Assembly (NCBI RefSeq): GCF_002278035.1
Contig: NZ_CP022604.1
Coordinates: 434,001-498,000, forward strand
Direction of reading: 5' to 3'
DNA length: 64,000 nucleotides
Source: Ochrobactrum quorumnocens
Lineage (GTDB): Bacteria > Pseudomonadota > Alphaproteobacteria > Rhizobiales > Rhizobiaceae
This document shows positions 8,919-19,054 of this stretch, in pieces. The first letter of the stretch is position 1. Each line of letters opens with the position of its first letter. The notes below the pieces were generated by a model. That model searched no databases. It was not told the origin of the DNA and saw only the letters and a list, made by a program, of their open reading frames with translations. The position numbers and the translations under genes were made by a program.

Positions 8919-9935
8919 TTGGGTGTGGTTTTGAATCTCGACGGGAAAAAGAAACAGGAAGGATCGGTCCAGCCTCTGGTCGATCTCACGAAGGCCGATA
9001 TGGGCCGCGTGAACGAAATGATCCTGTCCCGTGCAGGTTCCGATGTCGAGATGATTCCGGAAGTGGCTAACCACCTCATTTCATCTGGCGGCAAGCGCCT
9101 GCGCCCAATGATGACGCTCGCAGCAGCCCGCATGTTTGGCTATGAAGGCGACGGCCATGTCCGTCTGGCGACTTCTGTCGAGTTCATGCATACGGCAACG
9201 CTTCTGCATGACGATGTGGTCGATGAAAGCGATTTGCGTCGCGGCAAGAGTACGGCACGCATGATCTGGGGCAATCAGGCCAGTGTTCTGGTTGGAGATT
9301 TCCTGCTCGGTCAGGCTTTCAAGATGATGGTCGATGTCGGCTCACTCGATGCACTCGATGTTCTTGCAACTTCCGCCTCGGTTATCGCTGAAGGCGAAGT
9401 GATGCAGCTTGCTGCAGCCAAGAACATGGAAACCACCGAAGACGAATATCTGGCTGTGATCAAAGCCAAGACTGCCGCTCTTTTCTCAGCTGCGGCTGAA
9501 GTTGGTCCAATCATTGCTCAGGCCCAGCGTTCGGATCGTGCAGCCCTTCGCGATTACGGTCTTAATCTCGGCCTCGCCTTTCAGCTCGTTGATGATGCGC
9601 TGGATTATGGTGGCTCGGCTGCCGATCTTGGCAAGAACACTGGCGACGATTTCCGTGAAGGTAAGATCACCTTGCCGGTTATCCTAAGCTATCGTCGGGG
9701 TAGCGATGAAGAGCGTGCATTCTGGAAGAACGCAATCGAAGAAGGTGCCAGCGACGACGCGTCACTTGAAAAGGCCATTGGTCTGATGACCAAGCACGGT
9801 GCGATTGCCGATACAGTGCAGCGTGCACGGCATTTTGGTGAAATTGCCCGTGACGCCTTGGCGCCTTTGAAGTCCACACCTGAGAAAGATGCGCTGATCG
9901 AAGTGATCGATTTCTGCATCAGCCGCGTGAATTGA
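8919..9935 (+). CDS. Polyprenyl (octaprenyl/decaprenyl) diphosphate synthase
   Basis: A trans-prenyltransferase (338 residues) that extends FPP or GPP with IPP to make the ubiquinone side chain. The first Asp-rich motif is LLHDDVVDESDLRRGKST; the second is FQLVDDALDYGG. The substrate-binding GGKRLRPMMTLAAARMFG is also present. Chain length cannot be read with confidence; relatives in this group usually make ubiquinone-10, so decaprenyl is likely. The start is TTG, chosen because an AGGAG site lies eight bases upstream and no ATG fits. UbiA, the next user of this product, is at 25.8 kb. Confidence 0.93.
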   Translation: MGVVLNLDGKKKQEGSVQPLVDLTKADMGRVNEMILSRAGSDVEMIPEVANHLISSGGKRLRPMMTLAAARMFGYEGDGHVRLATSVEFMHTATLLHDDVVDESDLRRGKSTARMIWGNQASVLVGDFLLGQAFKMMVDVGSLDALDVLATSASVIAEGEVMQLAAAKNMETTEDEYLAVIKAKTAALFSAAAEVGPIIAQAQRSDRAALRDYGLNLGLAFQLVDDALDYGGSAADLGKNTGDDFREGKITLPVILSYRRGSDEERAFWKNAIEEGASDDASLEKAIGLMTKHGAIADTVQRARHFGEIARDALAPLKSTPEKDALIEVIDFCISRVN

Positions 9936-9957
9936 TTCTTGATCGAGCGGTCTCTCT

Positions 9958-10066
9958 CTCCCTCATCTTGATGAGCCGCTAAAGGCGGCGTCTTGCAAGG
10001 CGAGAGAGAACACGCTGGAGCCTCGCCCTTTAACAAGGCGCTATGCGCCTGCTGAGATGAGGGCGT
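9958..10066. repeat. Large palindromic (cruciform) element, Bru-RS-like
   Basis: About 105 bases bounded by a 9-base perfect inverted repeat (CCCTCATCT at 9960, AGATGAGGG at 10055). Inside are hairpins GCCGC-taaa-GGCGGC (about 9975-9989) and AGGCG-ctat-GCGCCT (about 10036-10050), plus GGCGAG/CTCGCC arms. Size and architecture resemble the roughly 100-base palindromic repeats of Brucella (Bru-RS) and related CTCATC...GATGAG elements of rhizobia. It lies 22 bases after the synthase stop codon. Confidence 0.65.
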
Positions 10067-10140
10067 AGAGTGAACTCGGTCGCAATCTGAAATTTCGAAC
10101 AGGCTTCGACTTGACGAAATGATGAGCAAAATCAACAAGA

Positions 10141-10165
10141 AAAGCATCCGTCACGGATGCTTTTT
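10141..10165. terminator. Hairpin AAAGCATCCG type, copy 1
   Basis: AAAGCATCCG-TCA-CGGATGCTTTTTC: a compact perfect stem with A and T runs on both sides, so it could end transcripts on either strand. It is repeated almost exactly at 10231. Confidence 0.6.
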
Positions 10166-10230
10166 CGAGCATATTGCCCGAAAGTGGGAAGCGGTTTCGG
10201 GAGAACGACATGCAAGGTAAGAATGAAAAG

Positions 10231-10256
10231 AAAAGCATCCATCACGGATGCTTTTC
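10231..10256. terminator. Hairpin AAAGCATCCA type, copy 2
   Basis: AAAAGCATCCA-TCA-CGGATGCTTTT, one base different from the hairpin 90 bases upstream. The two enclose a degenerate piece resembling the start of a RIME-like element (10167-10213). No coding region is seen between 9936 and 10340. Confidence 0.55.
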
Positions 10257-10340
10257 TTGCGCAAGGACCCCAAAAAGGCCATGCTTGAGGTGCCTCTGAA
10301 TAGGGGATCTTATACGGAATTGGAAAGAGGACTGGGCTTT

Positions 10341-12209
10341 ATGCGGCAGGGATTGAAACGTCGTCCGCTTTACGGATTGCTTCTCTTGGCTCTAGCGGGA
10401 GTAGCGCTGCCAGCAAATGCGGCAATGGCTAAAACCAATCCCGATCCTGTGTCGCAAGTGCGTGCCGGTTCGTTTGCAGGCGCTTATCTTGCTGCTCGCA
10501 CGGCAGAAGCCGATAACAATATTGGTGCTGCCGTCGACTTCTATCGTCAGGCTATGGCATTTGATCCCGGCAACGATATTATCAAGCAAAACCTGCTTCT
10601 TGCTCTTTTGACGGAAGGCCGTTTCAAAGATGCGCTACCGCTTGCGGAAGAGCTGAAGAATCAGCCTGAGATTGAACGCTTTTCGCGCGTTGCTCTGGCA
10701 ATCGACGCTATTTCCAGAAAGCAATATCGCAAGACTGGCCCACTCCTGATGCTGTCGATCCAGTCCGATATGGATCAGCTCGCGACAAGCCTTATGGGTG
10801 CATGGGTGAAGGTCGGTCAGGGCAATCCGAAGCGTGCGCTCACCGATGTTGTGAAGATCAACGGCCCTGAGTGGTATGGCCTGTTCCGCATTTATAATGC
10901 AGCACTTATCGCCGACATTGCGGGTCAGAAGCAGGATGCGCGTAACTATTACCAGCAGGCGATCGATGATCGTCCGGGCGGTAGTGCCGCACCTGATACC
11001 TATGAACGCATTGTGATGGCTTATGCCTCCTTCAAGTTGCGTCAGGGTGACAAGGACGGCGCAATCAAGATTCTGAAAGATGCTGAAGAGCTTCTGAACG
11101 GACGCATGACCATCACCGAGATGCGCGAAAAGATTGAGGCTGGACAGAAATATCCTCGCCTGATCGAGACGCCGCAGCAGGGTGTCGGCGAAGTGCTTTA
11201 TACGCTTGGTACGGCGATCAACCGTGGTGGCGCGGAAGCTTTTGCCAAGCTTTATCTGCAAATGTCACTGCCATTGCGCCCAGATAACGATGCCACGCTT
11301 TATCAGCTTGGCGATATTTCGGCGAAGCTGCGCCAGCCGGAAAGGGCTGTCGAGTATTATGCGCGCGTTCCTGAAAAATCGCCCTATAGGCGCGATGCAG
11401 AAATGCAGCGAGCGCTTAATCTTGCCGAAAACGAGAAGACAAGCGAGGCGATTGAGCAGTTGAAAACCTTGCTCAACCGCGACAAGACCGATATTCGCAC
11501 CTATCTGGCACTGGGCGGCGTTTATGCGCAGGACAAGAACTTTGCCGATGCTGCAAAAATCTATGATGCGGCCGTTGAGCAGATCAAGTCACCTGAACGC
11601 AAGGACTGGCCGGTCTTCTATCAGCGTGGCATCGCGCATGAGCGTTTGAAAGAATGGGATCAGGCAGAGCCGAATTTCAAGAAAGCGCTGGAGCTTTATC
11701 CTGACCAGCCGCAAGTGCTGAACTATCTTGGCTATTCTTGGGTTGATCGCGGTGAGAACCTCGATGAGGCGTTGCTCATGATTAAGAAGGCCGTCGAGTT
11801 GCGCCCGCAGGATGGCTATATCGTCGATTCACTTGGCTGGGCTTATTATCAGCTTGGTCGTTACCCGGAAGCAGTCGTTGAGCTTGAAAAGGCCGTCAAG
11901 CTGCGCCCGGAAGATCCGACCATCAACGATCATCTTGGTGACGCGTACTGGCGTGCGGATCGTCAGCTTGAGGCGACGTTCCAGTGGAACCACGCGATTG
12001 CCGGTAAACCGGAGCCGGAAGAACTCGCCAAGATCGAAGAAAAACTGAAGTCTGGCCTTGCTGATCCAACCAATCCTTCGCGGGCGGATGCAGCAAAGCC
12101 CGCTGACGCTAAGCCTTCCGAAGCAAAGCCTGTTGATCCAAAACCGGCTGAAGAGGCACCGAAAGCCGAACCGGCAAAGCCTGAAACGGAAAAACCTGCT
12201 GCAAACTAA
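10341..12209 (+). CDS. Exported tetratricopeptide-repeat protein
   Basis: A 622-residue protein with a signal sequence (LKRRPLYGLLLLALAGVA, then LPANAAMA) followed by many TPR units spread over the whole length. Clear ones are NYLGYSWVDRGENLDEALLM and SLGWAYYQLGRYPEAVVELE, near the C-terminal third. The last 45 residues are low-complexity Lys-Pro-Ala-Glu. I start at the ATG with GGAAAGAGG ten bases upstream; the open frame reaches back to 10248, but that part lies inside the upstream hairpin. TPR arrays bind partner proteins; this family is common in rhizobia as a probable envelope-assembly or secretion helper. No enzyme domain is seen. Confidence 0.85.
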   Translation: MRQGLKRRPLYGLLLLALAGVALPANAAMAKTNPDPVSQVRAGSFAGAYLAARTAEADNNIGAAVDFYRQAMAFDPGNDIIKQNLLLALLTEGRFKDALPLAEELKNQPEIERFSRVALAIDAISRKQYRKTGPLLMLSIQSDMDQLATSLMGAWVKVGQGNPKRALTDVVKINGPEWYGLFRIYNAALIADIAGQKQDARNYYQQAIDDRPGGSAAPDTYERIVMAYASFKLRQGDKDGAIKILKDAEELLNGRMTITEMREKIEAGQKYPRLIETPQQGVGEVLYTLGTAINRGGAEAFAKLYLQMSLPLRPDNDATLYQLGDISAKLRQPERAVEYYARVPEKSPYRRDAEMQRALNLAENEKTSEAIEQLKTLLNRDKTDIRTYLALGGVYAQDKNFADAAKIYDAAVEQIKSPERKDWPVFYQRGIAHERLKEWDQAEPNFKKALELYPDQPQVLNYLGYSWVDRGENLDEALLMIKKAVELRPQDGYIVDSLGWAYYQLGRYPEAVVELEKAVKLRPEDPTINDHLGDAYWRADRQLEATFQWNHAIAGKPEPEELAKIEEKLKSGLADPTNPSRADAAKPADAKPSEAKPVDPKPAEEAPKAEPAKPETEKPAAN

Positions 12210-12367
12210 CGCAGATAGGGTTCAAACCATCCCCAAATCATTCATTGCGCGTTGATTTTACCGCGCGCAATGGCTCGCATGCTTGACCCTGCGTGACGGA
12301 CAAATTAGACCGGGCCATCATTTCAATAACAAGGCCTGACCCTGTGTCCAGTACGTTGCCAGCACAT

Positions 12368-13294
12368 ATGCATCCCACCCGTTCCTTTCAGGGCCTGATC
12401 CTGACGCTCCATAACTATTGGGCGGAACACGGTTGCGCTATTTTGCAGCCATACGACATGGAAGTGGGGGCGGGTACGTTCCACCCGGCGACAACGCTGC
12501 GTTCGCTCGGGCCAAAGCCTTGGAAAGCTGCCTATGTGCAGCCATCGCGCCGTCCAAAGGATGGCCGCTATGGTGAAAACCCAAACCGTTTGCAGCATTA
12601 TTACCAGTATCAGGTCATCATCAAGCCATCGCCGCCGAACCTTCAGGATCTGTATCTTGGTTCGCTGCGCGCAATCGGTCTTGATCCGACGCTGCATGAT
12701 GTGCGCTTCGTGGAAGACGACTGGGAAAGCCCTACGCTTGGCGCATGGGGCCTTGGCTGGGAATGCTGGTGTGACGGCATGGAAGTGTCGCAGTTCACTT
12801 ATTTCCAGCAGGTTTGCGGCATTGAATGCTCGCCGGTTGCTGGCGAATTGACCTATGGTCTTGAGCGCCTCGCCATGTATGTGCAGGGCGTGGACAATGT
12901 CTATGACCTCAACTTCAACGGCCTCGAAGGCGAAGAAAAACTTACCTATGGTGATGTTTTCTTGCAGGCCGAGCAGGAATATTCCCGCTACAATTTCGAA
13001 ATGGCCAATGCGGAAATCCTGCATCAGCATTTCATCGATGCAGAGCACGAATGCGCTGCGATCTTGAAGGCAGGCAGCACGGGCGAAGGCTCGCTGCATA
13101 AATGCGTTTTCCCGGCCTATGACCAGTGCATCAAGGCATCCCACGTCTTCAACCTGATGGATGCGCGTGGCGTGATCTCGGTCACTGAACGTCAGAGCTA
13201 TATCCTGCGCGTGCGTAATCTCGCGCGTCAGTGCGGCGAAGCGTTCCTGTTGACGGATGCCGGTGGTTTTAATCTCAAGCGTGAGGGCGAGTAA
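12368..13294 (+). CDS. glyQ: Glycine--tRNA ligase alpha subunit
   Basis: The catalytic (class II aminoacylation) subunit of the alpha2beta2 glycyl-tRNA synthetase, 308 residues. Seen directly: [19 protein letters not shown] at the N-terminus, [35 protein letters not shown] (motif 2 region) and [15 protein letters not shown] (motif 3). I start at ATG for MHPTRSF, which gives the usual length; an in-frame GTG at 12293 would add 25 poorly conserved residues. Neither has a strong ribosome site. glyS follows five bases after the stop. Confidence 0.96.
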   Translation: MHPTRSFQGLILTLHNYWAEHGCAILQPYDMEVGAGTFHPATTLRSLGPKPWKAAYVQPSRRPKDGRYGENPNRLQHYYQYQVIIKPSPPNLQDLYLGSLRAIGLDPTLHDVRFVEDDWESPTLGAWGLGWECWCDGMEVSQFTYFQQVCGIECSPVAGELTYGLERLAMYVQGVDNVYDLNFNGLEGEEKLTYGDVFLQAEQEYSRYNFEMANAEILHQHFIDAEHECAAILKAGSTGEGSLHKCVFPAYDQCIKASHVFNLMDARGVISVTERQSYILRVRNLARQCGEAFLLTDAGGFNLKREGE

Positions 13295-13299
13295 TTATT

Positions 13300-15594
13300 A
13301 TGCCTGATTTGTTGCTCGAACTCTTTTCCGAAGAAATCCCGGCTCGTATGCAGCGCAAGGCTGCGGGTGATTTCAAGAAGATGATCACCGACGGTCTGGT
13401 GGAAGCAGGCCTGACCTATGAGGCCACGACCGCTTATTGGACCCCGCGTCGCTTGACGCTCGATGTTCGCGGTCTGACCGTGCGCTCGAAAGACGTGCAT
13501 GAAGACGTGAAGGGCCCATCCGTCACGGCTCCAGAACAAGCCATTCAGGGCTTTCTGCGCAAGGCTGGCCTCAGCGATGTTTCTCAGGCGCATGTGCATT
13601 CCGATCCAAAGAAGGGCGACTTCTACGTTGCTCATCTGACCAAGCCGGGCCGCGCCGCGGAAGAAATCATCGCGGAACTCGTACCGCAGGTGATCCGCAA
13701 TTTCCCTTGGCCAAAGTCCATGCGTTGGGGTGCGGCTTCATCAAAGCCGGGTGCGCTTCGCTGGGTGCGTCCGCTGCAATCGATCCTCTGCACATTCGGC
13801 CCTGAAACCGAAGAAACGGTTGTGGTGGAGTTTGACATTGACGGCCTGAAATCCGGCAACCTGACCTATGGTCATCGTTTCTTAAGCGATGGTCAGGCGA
13901 TCAAGGTGCGCCGTTTTGACGACTATGTTGAAAAGCTTGAAAAGGCTTTCGTTGTGCTCGACGCCGAGCGCCGCAAGGAAATCATCCTGCAGGACGCCCG
14001 CAATCTTACCTTTGCATCGGGCCTCGATCTGGTTGAAGACGAAGGCCTGCTTGAAGAAGTGTCCGGTCTGGTTGAATGGCCGGTCGTGCTGATGGGCGAG
14101 TTTGAGGAAGAATTCCTCGCAATCCCGCCGGAAGTCATCCGCCTCACCATCCGCGCCAACCAGAAATGCTTCGTCACCCGCAAGCAAGGCGAAACGGAAG
14201 CGCTGTCGAACAAGTTCATTCTGATCTCGAACATCGCGGCCCGCGATGGCGGCACGGAAATCGCTTACGGCAATGGCAAAGTCGTGCGCGCACGCCTGTC
14301 CGATGCGCTCTATTTCTGGCACACCGATCAGCACGATCTGCCTGATCTCGACAAGCTTGTGGCTTGGGGTGAGAAATTCGGCCTTGATCTGAAAAAGCCG
14401 CTCGATCAGCGCATGGCGCGTCTGGATGCGCTTAACGTAACTTTCCATGCCAAGCTCGGCACGCAAGGCGCGCGCGTTGAGCGCATCCGCGAACTGGCAA
14501 GCCAGATTGCACCGCTGGTCGGTGCCGATCCGAAGCTCGCAGCACGTGCGGCAGTTCTCGCCAAGGCCGATTTGACCACGGAAGTTGTTGGCGAGTTCCC
14601 TGAACTTCAGGGCGCCATGGGCCGCAAATATGCGCTTCTTCAGGGTGAAGACGAATCCGTCGCTACGGCTCTTGAAGAACACTACAAGCCACAAGGCCCA
14701 TCGGATTTTGTACCGAGGAACCCGGTTGCCGTTGCTGTCGCTTTGGCTGATAAGCTCGACACACTGGTCGGTTTCTGGGCGATTGACGAAAAGCCAACCG
14801 GCTCGAAAGACCCGTTTGCTCTGCGCCGTGCAGCGCTTGGTGTGATCCGTCTGGTGCTCTCGCAAGATTGGAAGTTCCCGCTCCTGCCGCTTCTGCACAC
14901 GGCCTATGCCTCGCTCAAAGAAGGACAGGTTCAGCGTAAACTGCGTGAGTTTGAAGCAAAGCTGGCTTCGGAAAAGTCCGGCGATGTTGATGGCGAACAG
15001 GATGTCGACAACGCATTGCGCAATCTCGAAGCGCAAGCGCGTGCGAAAATTGAGGCCAATGCTGAGCCGGTTCTGGCTGATCTTCTCTCGTTCCTGCATG
15101 AACGTTTCAAGGTTCACTTGAAGGAAGATGGCGCACGCCACGACGCCATTGATGCAGTTTTGACCGCTGATGCCGACAATCTTCTGCTGGTTGCACGTCG
15201 TCTGGAAGCCTTGATCGTCTTCATCAATGAAGAAGACGGCAAGAACCTGCTGGCTGGCACCAAGCGCGCCGCCAATATCCTGGCAGCGGAAGAGAAAAAG
15301 GGCACCAAGGTCGCTCCAAGCGTCGATGCTGCGCTGTTGAAGCTTGATGAGGAAAAGGCGCTTTATGCGGCTGTAAACCTCGCGGCGACAGAAGCCGAAG
15401 AAGCCATTGCCCGCGAAGATTTCGGCGGCGCAATGCTGGCGCTGGCCAAGCTGCGCGGTCCCGTGGACACGTTCTTTGAAAAAGTGCTGGTCAATGACGA
15501 GGACGAAAACGTCCGCGCCAACCGCCTTGCACTGCTTGAACAAATCCGCACTGCCACCAGCAAGGTGGCTGATTTCTCGAAAATCGCCGGATAA
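13300..15594 (+). CDS. glyS: Glycine--tRNA ligase beta subunit
   Basis: The tRNA-binding partner of GlyQ, 764 residues, close to the family's usual 690-780. The N-terminus [19 protein letters not shown] and the block [14 protein letters not shown] are characteristic. The C-terminal half contains an all-helical anticodon-binding region with long charged helices. Its ribosome site lies within the end of glyQ (GAGGGCGAG), so the subunits are coupled. A long antisense open frame inside this gene is a codon-bias shadow. Confidence 0.97.
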   Translation: MPDLLLELFSEEIPARMQRKAAGDFKKMITDGLVEAGLTYEATTAYWTPRRLTLDVRGLTVRSKDVHEDVKGPSVTAPEQAIQGFLRKAGLSDVSQAHVHSDPKKGDFYVAHLTKPGRAAEEIIAELVPQVIRNFPWPKSMRWGAASSKPGALRWVRPLQSILCTFGPETEETVVVEFDIDGLKSGNLTYGHRFLSDGQAIKVRRFDDYVEKLEKAFVVLDAERRKEIILQDARNLTFASGLDLVEDEGLLEEVSGLVEWPVVLMGEFEEEFLAIPPEVIRLTIRANQKCFVTRKQGETEALSNKFILISNIAARDGGTEIAYGNGKVVRARLSDALYFWHTDQHDLPDLDKLVAWGEKFGLDLKKPLDQRMARLDALNVTFHAKLGTQGARVERIRELASQIAPLVGADPKLAARAAVLAKADLTTEVVGEFPELQGAMGRKYALLQGEDESVATALEEHYKPQGPSDFVPRNPVAVAVALADKLDTLVGFWAIDEKPTGSKDPFALRRAALGVIRLVLSQDWKFPLLPLLHTAYASLKEGQVQRKLREFEAKLASEKSGDVDGEQDVDNALRNLEAQARAKIEANAEPVLADLLSFLHERFKVHLKEDGARHDAIDAVLTADADNLLLVARRLEALIVFINEEDGKNLLAGTKRAANILAAEEKKGTKVAPSVDAALLKLDEEKALYAAVNLAATEAEEAIAREDFGGAMLALAKLRGPVDTFFEKVLVNDEDENVRANRLALLEQIRTATSKVADFSKIAG

Positions 15595-15601
15595 ATAACA
15601 A

Positions 15602-15632
15602 AAGGGCGCTTTGAAGCGTCCTTTCTTTTTGT
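15602..15632 (+). terminator. Terminator of glyQS
   Basis: Stem GGGCGCTT / AAGCGTCC followed by TTTCTTTTT, directly after the glyS stop codon. Confidence 0.8.
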
Positions 15633-15748
15633 AACTCATTCCGATCTTGCATGAAGTGCTCTTTGGAGTCTCTTGCTCAAAAGCGACGGTTTGTGTAGCT
15701 ACGACATGCGCGAAAACGCGCAGCAACAATGAATAAGGGCTGAAGCCT

Positions 15749-16720
15749 TTGGCCAAGATCGTGACATTTGATGACAATGCTGTTTCGCGTGCAGTCGAAG
15801 TGCTCGCGCGCGGCGGGCTTGTCGCAATCCCGACGGAAACGGTCTATGGCCTTGCTGCCGATGCAGCACACGGCGAAGGTGTGGCGGGCATTTTTGCCGC
15901 CAAAGGACGCCCGCAGTTCAATCCGCTCATTGCCCATGTCGACAGCATTGCCATGGCCGAGCGCTATGTGACTTTCGACCCGATCTCGCGCAAAGTCGCC
16001 GAAGCCTTCTGGCCGGGGCCGCTCACCATCGTTCTACCGCTCAAAGCAAAGCAGGATACGCAGCGCCCCATCCATCCGCTGGTGACGGCGGGGCTTGATA
16101 CCCTCGCCATCCGTATGCCCACCGGCCAAGTGCGCGATGTTATCAAACAACTCGATAGCCCTGTTGCTGCGCCAAGTGCCAATACTTCAGGTCGCATCAG
16201 CCCGACTTCGGCTAAGGCCGTGGCTGATGATCTCGGTGGCAAGATCGATATGATCCTTGATGCCGGTCCATGTGGCGTGGGTGTAGAGTCGACCATCATC
16301 AAAGTTGAAGGCGAGCGCGTGCGTCTGCTGCGCCCCGGCGGTTTGGCTGCTGAGGAGATCGAAGCGCTGATTGGTGTGAAGCTTGAACGTGCTGAGCATA
16401 AGGCCGCAATTCAGGCGCCTGGTATGATGGAATCCCATTACGCGCCCAATGCTGCCGTTCGGCTGAATGCTGCAAGTGTTGATAAAGGCGAGGCGCTTTT
16501 GGCTTTTGGGCCTCAGCGCGTGGCCGATGCTGATAAAGCGCTAGCCGTCCTGAACCTAAGCCCATCGGGCAATTTGCGCGAAGCGGCCAGCAATCTGTTT
16601 GATTTCATGCGCAAGCTTGATGCAAGCGCCGCCCGGATCATCGCCGTTGAACCCATTCCCTTTGATGGTCTCGGTGAGGCCATCAATGATCGTCTTAAAC
16701 GCGCGGCTGCCCCGCGCTAA
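15749..16720 (+). CDS. L-threonylcarbamoyladenylate synthase (Sua5/YciO/YrdC type)
   Basis: Makes threonylcarbamoyl-AMP from Thr, bicarbonate and ATP for t6A37 modification of ANN-decoding tRNAs. The 323-residue protein has the YrdC domain over residues 1-190: GGLVAIPTETVYGLAADA, AAKGRPQFNPLI, and PSANTSGRISPT. It is followed by a Sua5 C-terminal domain joined by the conserved S-H-Y-A-P linker (MESHYAPNA). This is the long, two-domain form rather than the short TsaC. Start is TTG with AAGGG upstream. The next gene, a dehydrogenase, follows 25 bases later. Confidence 0.92.
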   Translation: MAKIVTFDDNAVSRAVEVLARGGLVAIPTETVYGLAADAAHGEGVAGIFAAKGRPQFNPLIAHVDSIAMAERYVTFDPISRKVAEAFWPGPLTIVLPLKAKQDTQRPIHPLVTAGLDTLAIRMPTGQVRDVIKQLDSPVAAPSANTSGRISPTSAKAVADDLGGKIDMILDAGPCGVGVESTIIKVEGERVRLLRPGGLAAEEIEALIGVKLERAEHKAAIQAPGMMESHYAPNAAVRLNAASVDKGEALLAFGPQRVADADKALAVLNLSPSGNLREAASNLFDFMRKLDASAARIIAVEPIPFDGLGEAINDRLKRAAAPR

Positions 16721-16745
16721 TTCCCCCAAGACTTAAGAGAAGCAC

Positions 16746-18158
16746 ATGCTCGACACCGCCCTGATCGAACGTTTTGCAGCCATTGTTGGCGAAAAGAATG
16801 CGCTAACCGCGCCGGAAGATATTGCGCCATTCATGATCGAACAGCGTGATCTCTATCAGGGCCGTTCGCCGCTGGTGCTGCGTCCAGCCTCAACCGAAGA
16901 AGTTTCCGCGATCATGAAGCTTGCGACCGAGACCAAAACGCCAGTGGTGCCGCAGGGCGGCAATACCGGTCTTGTCGGCGGTCAGACGCCGGATGGAAGC
17001 AACACCACGGTTGTTCTGTCGCTTGGCCGCATGAACAAGGTGCGCTCAGTTGATCCGGTTGGCAATCTGGTGACAGTGGAAGCCGGTGTGATTCTCAAAA
17101 ACCTTCAGGATGAAGCGCAGAAAGTGGGCCGTCTGTTCCCGCTGTCGCTTGGTGCCGAAGGTTCCTGTCAGGTTGGCGGCAATCTCGGTTCCAATGCAGG
17201 CGGCACTGCCGTTTTGGCCTATGGCAATATGCGCGAGCTTTGCCTCGGTCTTGAAGTGGTTCTGCCAAGCGGCGAAATCCTCAACGACTTGCGCTATGTG
17301 AAGAAAGACAATACCGGCTATGACCTGAAGGATCTGTTCGTCGGTTCTGAAGGCACGCTTGGCGTTATCACGGCGGCAGTGCTCAAGATTTTCCCGCAGC
17401 CAAAGGGCAAGGGCGTCGCCTATGCGGGCTTACGCAGCCCGGAAGACGTGCTGCGCCTGTTCCAGCTTGCGACCGAACACGCAGGCCCGTCGCTCACCGG
17501 TTTTGAACTGATGCCGCGCGTCGGCGTTGAGTTTACCGTTGCCCATGTGGACGGCGTACGCGATCCGCTCGAAAGCCCACACGACTGGTATGTGCTGGTT
17601 GATATTTCCTCGACCCGTTCGGAAGATGATGCCCGCACGACGCTTGAAACCATTCTGACAGAAGCGTTTGAGAACGACATCATTCAGGATGCGGCCATTG
17701 CTGAAAGCGTTGCGCAGGCACAGATGTTCTGGAAAATGCGTGAGGAAATGTCCTGGGCGCAGAAGCCGGAAGGCGGTTCGATCAAGCACGATATTTCGGT
17801 GCCTGTCGCAAAAATCCCGGCTTTCATCCATGAAGCCAACGCAGCAACACTGGAAATGATCCCCGGCTCGCGTATCGTTTGCTTCGGTCATATAGGCGAT
17901 GGTAATCTGCATTATAACGTGTCGCAGCCAGTGGGTGCCGACAAGCAGGCTTTCCTTGATCGCTGGCACGATCTCAATCACCGCATTCACACAATTGTTG
18001 CGTCTTATACCGGATCGATCTCCGCCGAGCATGGCATTGGCCAGTTGAAGCGCGAAGAACTGGCCTTCTTCAAACAAGATGTCGCACTCGAATTGATGCG
18101 TCGTATTAAGAAATCATTCGACCCGCTGGGCATCATGAACCCGGGTAAAGTGCTGTAA
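16746..18158 (+). CDS. FAD-linked D-2-hydroxyacid dehydrogenase (GlcD/D2HGDH-like)
   Basis: A 470-residue flavoprotein of the vanillyl-alcohol-oxidase fold. The FAD-binding part shows VPQGGNTGLVGGQTPDG at about 68-84 and GGNLGSNAGGTAVLAYGNMR. The C-terminal FAD-oxidase domain contains CFGHIGDGNLHYNV (metal/substrate histidines) and SAEHGIGQLKRE, and ends PxGIMNPGKVL. These are marks of D-2-hydroxyglutarate or D-lactate dehydrogenases. The exact substrate is not decidable here. It probably shares a transcript with the preceding synthase gene and ends at a good terminator. Confidence 0.9.
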   Translation: MLDTALIERFAAIVGEKNALTAPEDIAPFMIEQRDLYQGRSPLVLRPASTEEVSAIMKLATETKTPVVPQGGNTGLVGGQTPDGSNTTVVLSLGRMNKVRSVDPVGNLVTVEAGVILKNLQDEAQKVGRLFPLSLGAEGSCQVGGNLGSNAGGTAVLAYGNMRELCLGLEVVLPSGEILNDLRYVKKDNTGYDLKDLFVGSEGTLGVITAAVLKIFPQPKGKGVAYAGLRSPEDVLRLFQLATEHAGPSLTGFELMPRVGVEFTVAHVDGVRDPLESPHDWYVLVDISSTRSEDDARTTLETILTEAFENDIIQDAAIAESVAQAQMFWKMREEMSWAQKPEGGSIKHDISVPVAKIPAFIHEANAATLEMIPGSRIVCFGHIGDGNLHYNVSQPVGADKQAFLDRWHDLNHRIHTIVASYTGSISAEHGIGQLKREELAFFKQDVALELMRRIKKSFDPLGIMNPGKVL

Positions 18159-18181
18159 TTTCAGCAAATATGACAAAACCG

Positions 18182-18211
18182 AGGCGGGCAGGAAACTGTC
18201 CGCCTTTTCAT
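18182..18211 (+). terminator. Terminator of the FAD dehydrogenase gene
   Basis: Stem GGCGGGCAG / CTGTCCGCC with GAAA loop, followed by TTTTCATTTATG. Confidence 0.85.
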
Positions 18212-18429
18212 TTATGTAAACGTAAATTAGCAAGAATTACTGACTTCTTACACCTGGTTGTAAAGCGGTAACCAAATGAAAAAGCAGGGAAAAGTTAACC
18301 TAACGCGTTAAGCGCATCGGTAATAAACGCGGTCTATTCTCCAAATCAACAAGAGCGAACATCGCTCATAAGAGAAGCCGGAATAACTGGCTCTCAAAAA
18401 ACAGGCAGAGATAGACAGAGGCGTCGAAA

Positions 18430-18999
18430 ATGATGAGCAGCGGACTTAAGAAGCCAGAATGGGCAGGTCAGGAACTTCGGCTCGATCCGTTTCACCTTCC
18501 GCAGGTAGTGACTTATGCGGCAGAAGATTGCGATGCAGACGTAACCTTCACCATCAGCGAACGTGGTGCTGTCATCCGGCAGGTTTTGCCTTCGAGCGGC
18601 CTGCCAATGTCGATCGCGCTGCCGATCAATGCGTTTGTTGGTGTGGCTGCCCGCGCTGTGGAAGATGAGTTCGGTGAAATCACCGTAACGCTTGAACTGA
18701 TGCATGAAGATCCGCAGCTTTCAGTGCCACTGCTCGTTGCTCATGACCTGACCGATGTTGCTGCTGACTGGCGCGCATGGGCAGCAACTTTCAATCTGCC
18801 GATGATGCTGGTCGAAGAAGATGGTATTGCTCGTCCGCTTTATGAAAGCACTGGACCTGTGCGCACCTCTGAGCCGCAGGCTCGTCGTCAGGGGCAGGAA
18901 CCACGTCGCCGTCGCCCGCGCTTCCTTGCTCGTCGCAAGACCGGTTCGCTGGGTGTTCGCATGGTGATTGAAGGCCGTGAGATTATTGCCAGAAACTGA
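18430..18999 (+). CDS. DUF6101 family protein
   Basis: A 189-residue conserved rhizobial protein of unknown function. The LRLDPFHLPQ block near residue 16 and the ISERGAVIRQVLPSSGLPM / ALPINAFVGVA region match my memory of DUF6101. The C-terminal 50 residues are very basic (QEPRRRRPRFLARRKTG), suggesting contact with nucleic acid or membrane. No signal peptide or helix-bundle membrane segment is seen. AGAGG precedes the start. The sequence after its stop is the candidate structured RNA described separately. Confidence 0.75.
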   Translation: MMSSGLKKPEWAGQELRLDPFHLPQVVTYAAEDCDADVTFTISERGAVIRQVLPSSGLPMSIALPINAFVGVAARAVEDEFGEITVTLELMHEDPQLSVPLLVAHDLTDVAADWRAWAATFNLPMMLVEEDGIARPLYESTGPVRTSEPQARRQGQEPRRRRPRFLARRKTGSLGVRMVIEGREIIARN

Positions 19000-19054
19000 A
19001 ATGAAACCCAGAATTCATCACATTCGCGTGTGAACACGTTCTCGTCAGATTTCT

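Noticed and set aside
12218..12245. T-loop-like GGTTCAAACC suggesting a tRNA
   Set aside because: No acceptor, D or anticodon arms can be drawn around it.
13882..15777. A 631-codon open frame antisense to glyS
   Set aside because: It lies fully opposite a strongly conserved gene and its protein has no family features. Codon bias avoiding TTA/CTA/TCA explains the lack of stops.
18295..18311. CtrA-like box TTAA...TTAA before DUF6101
   Set aside because: Spacing between the halves is nine bases, not the seven of the CtrA consensus.
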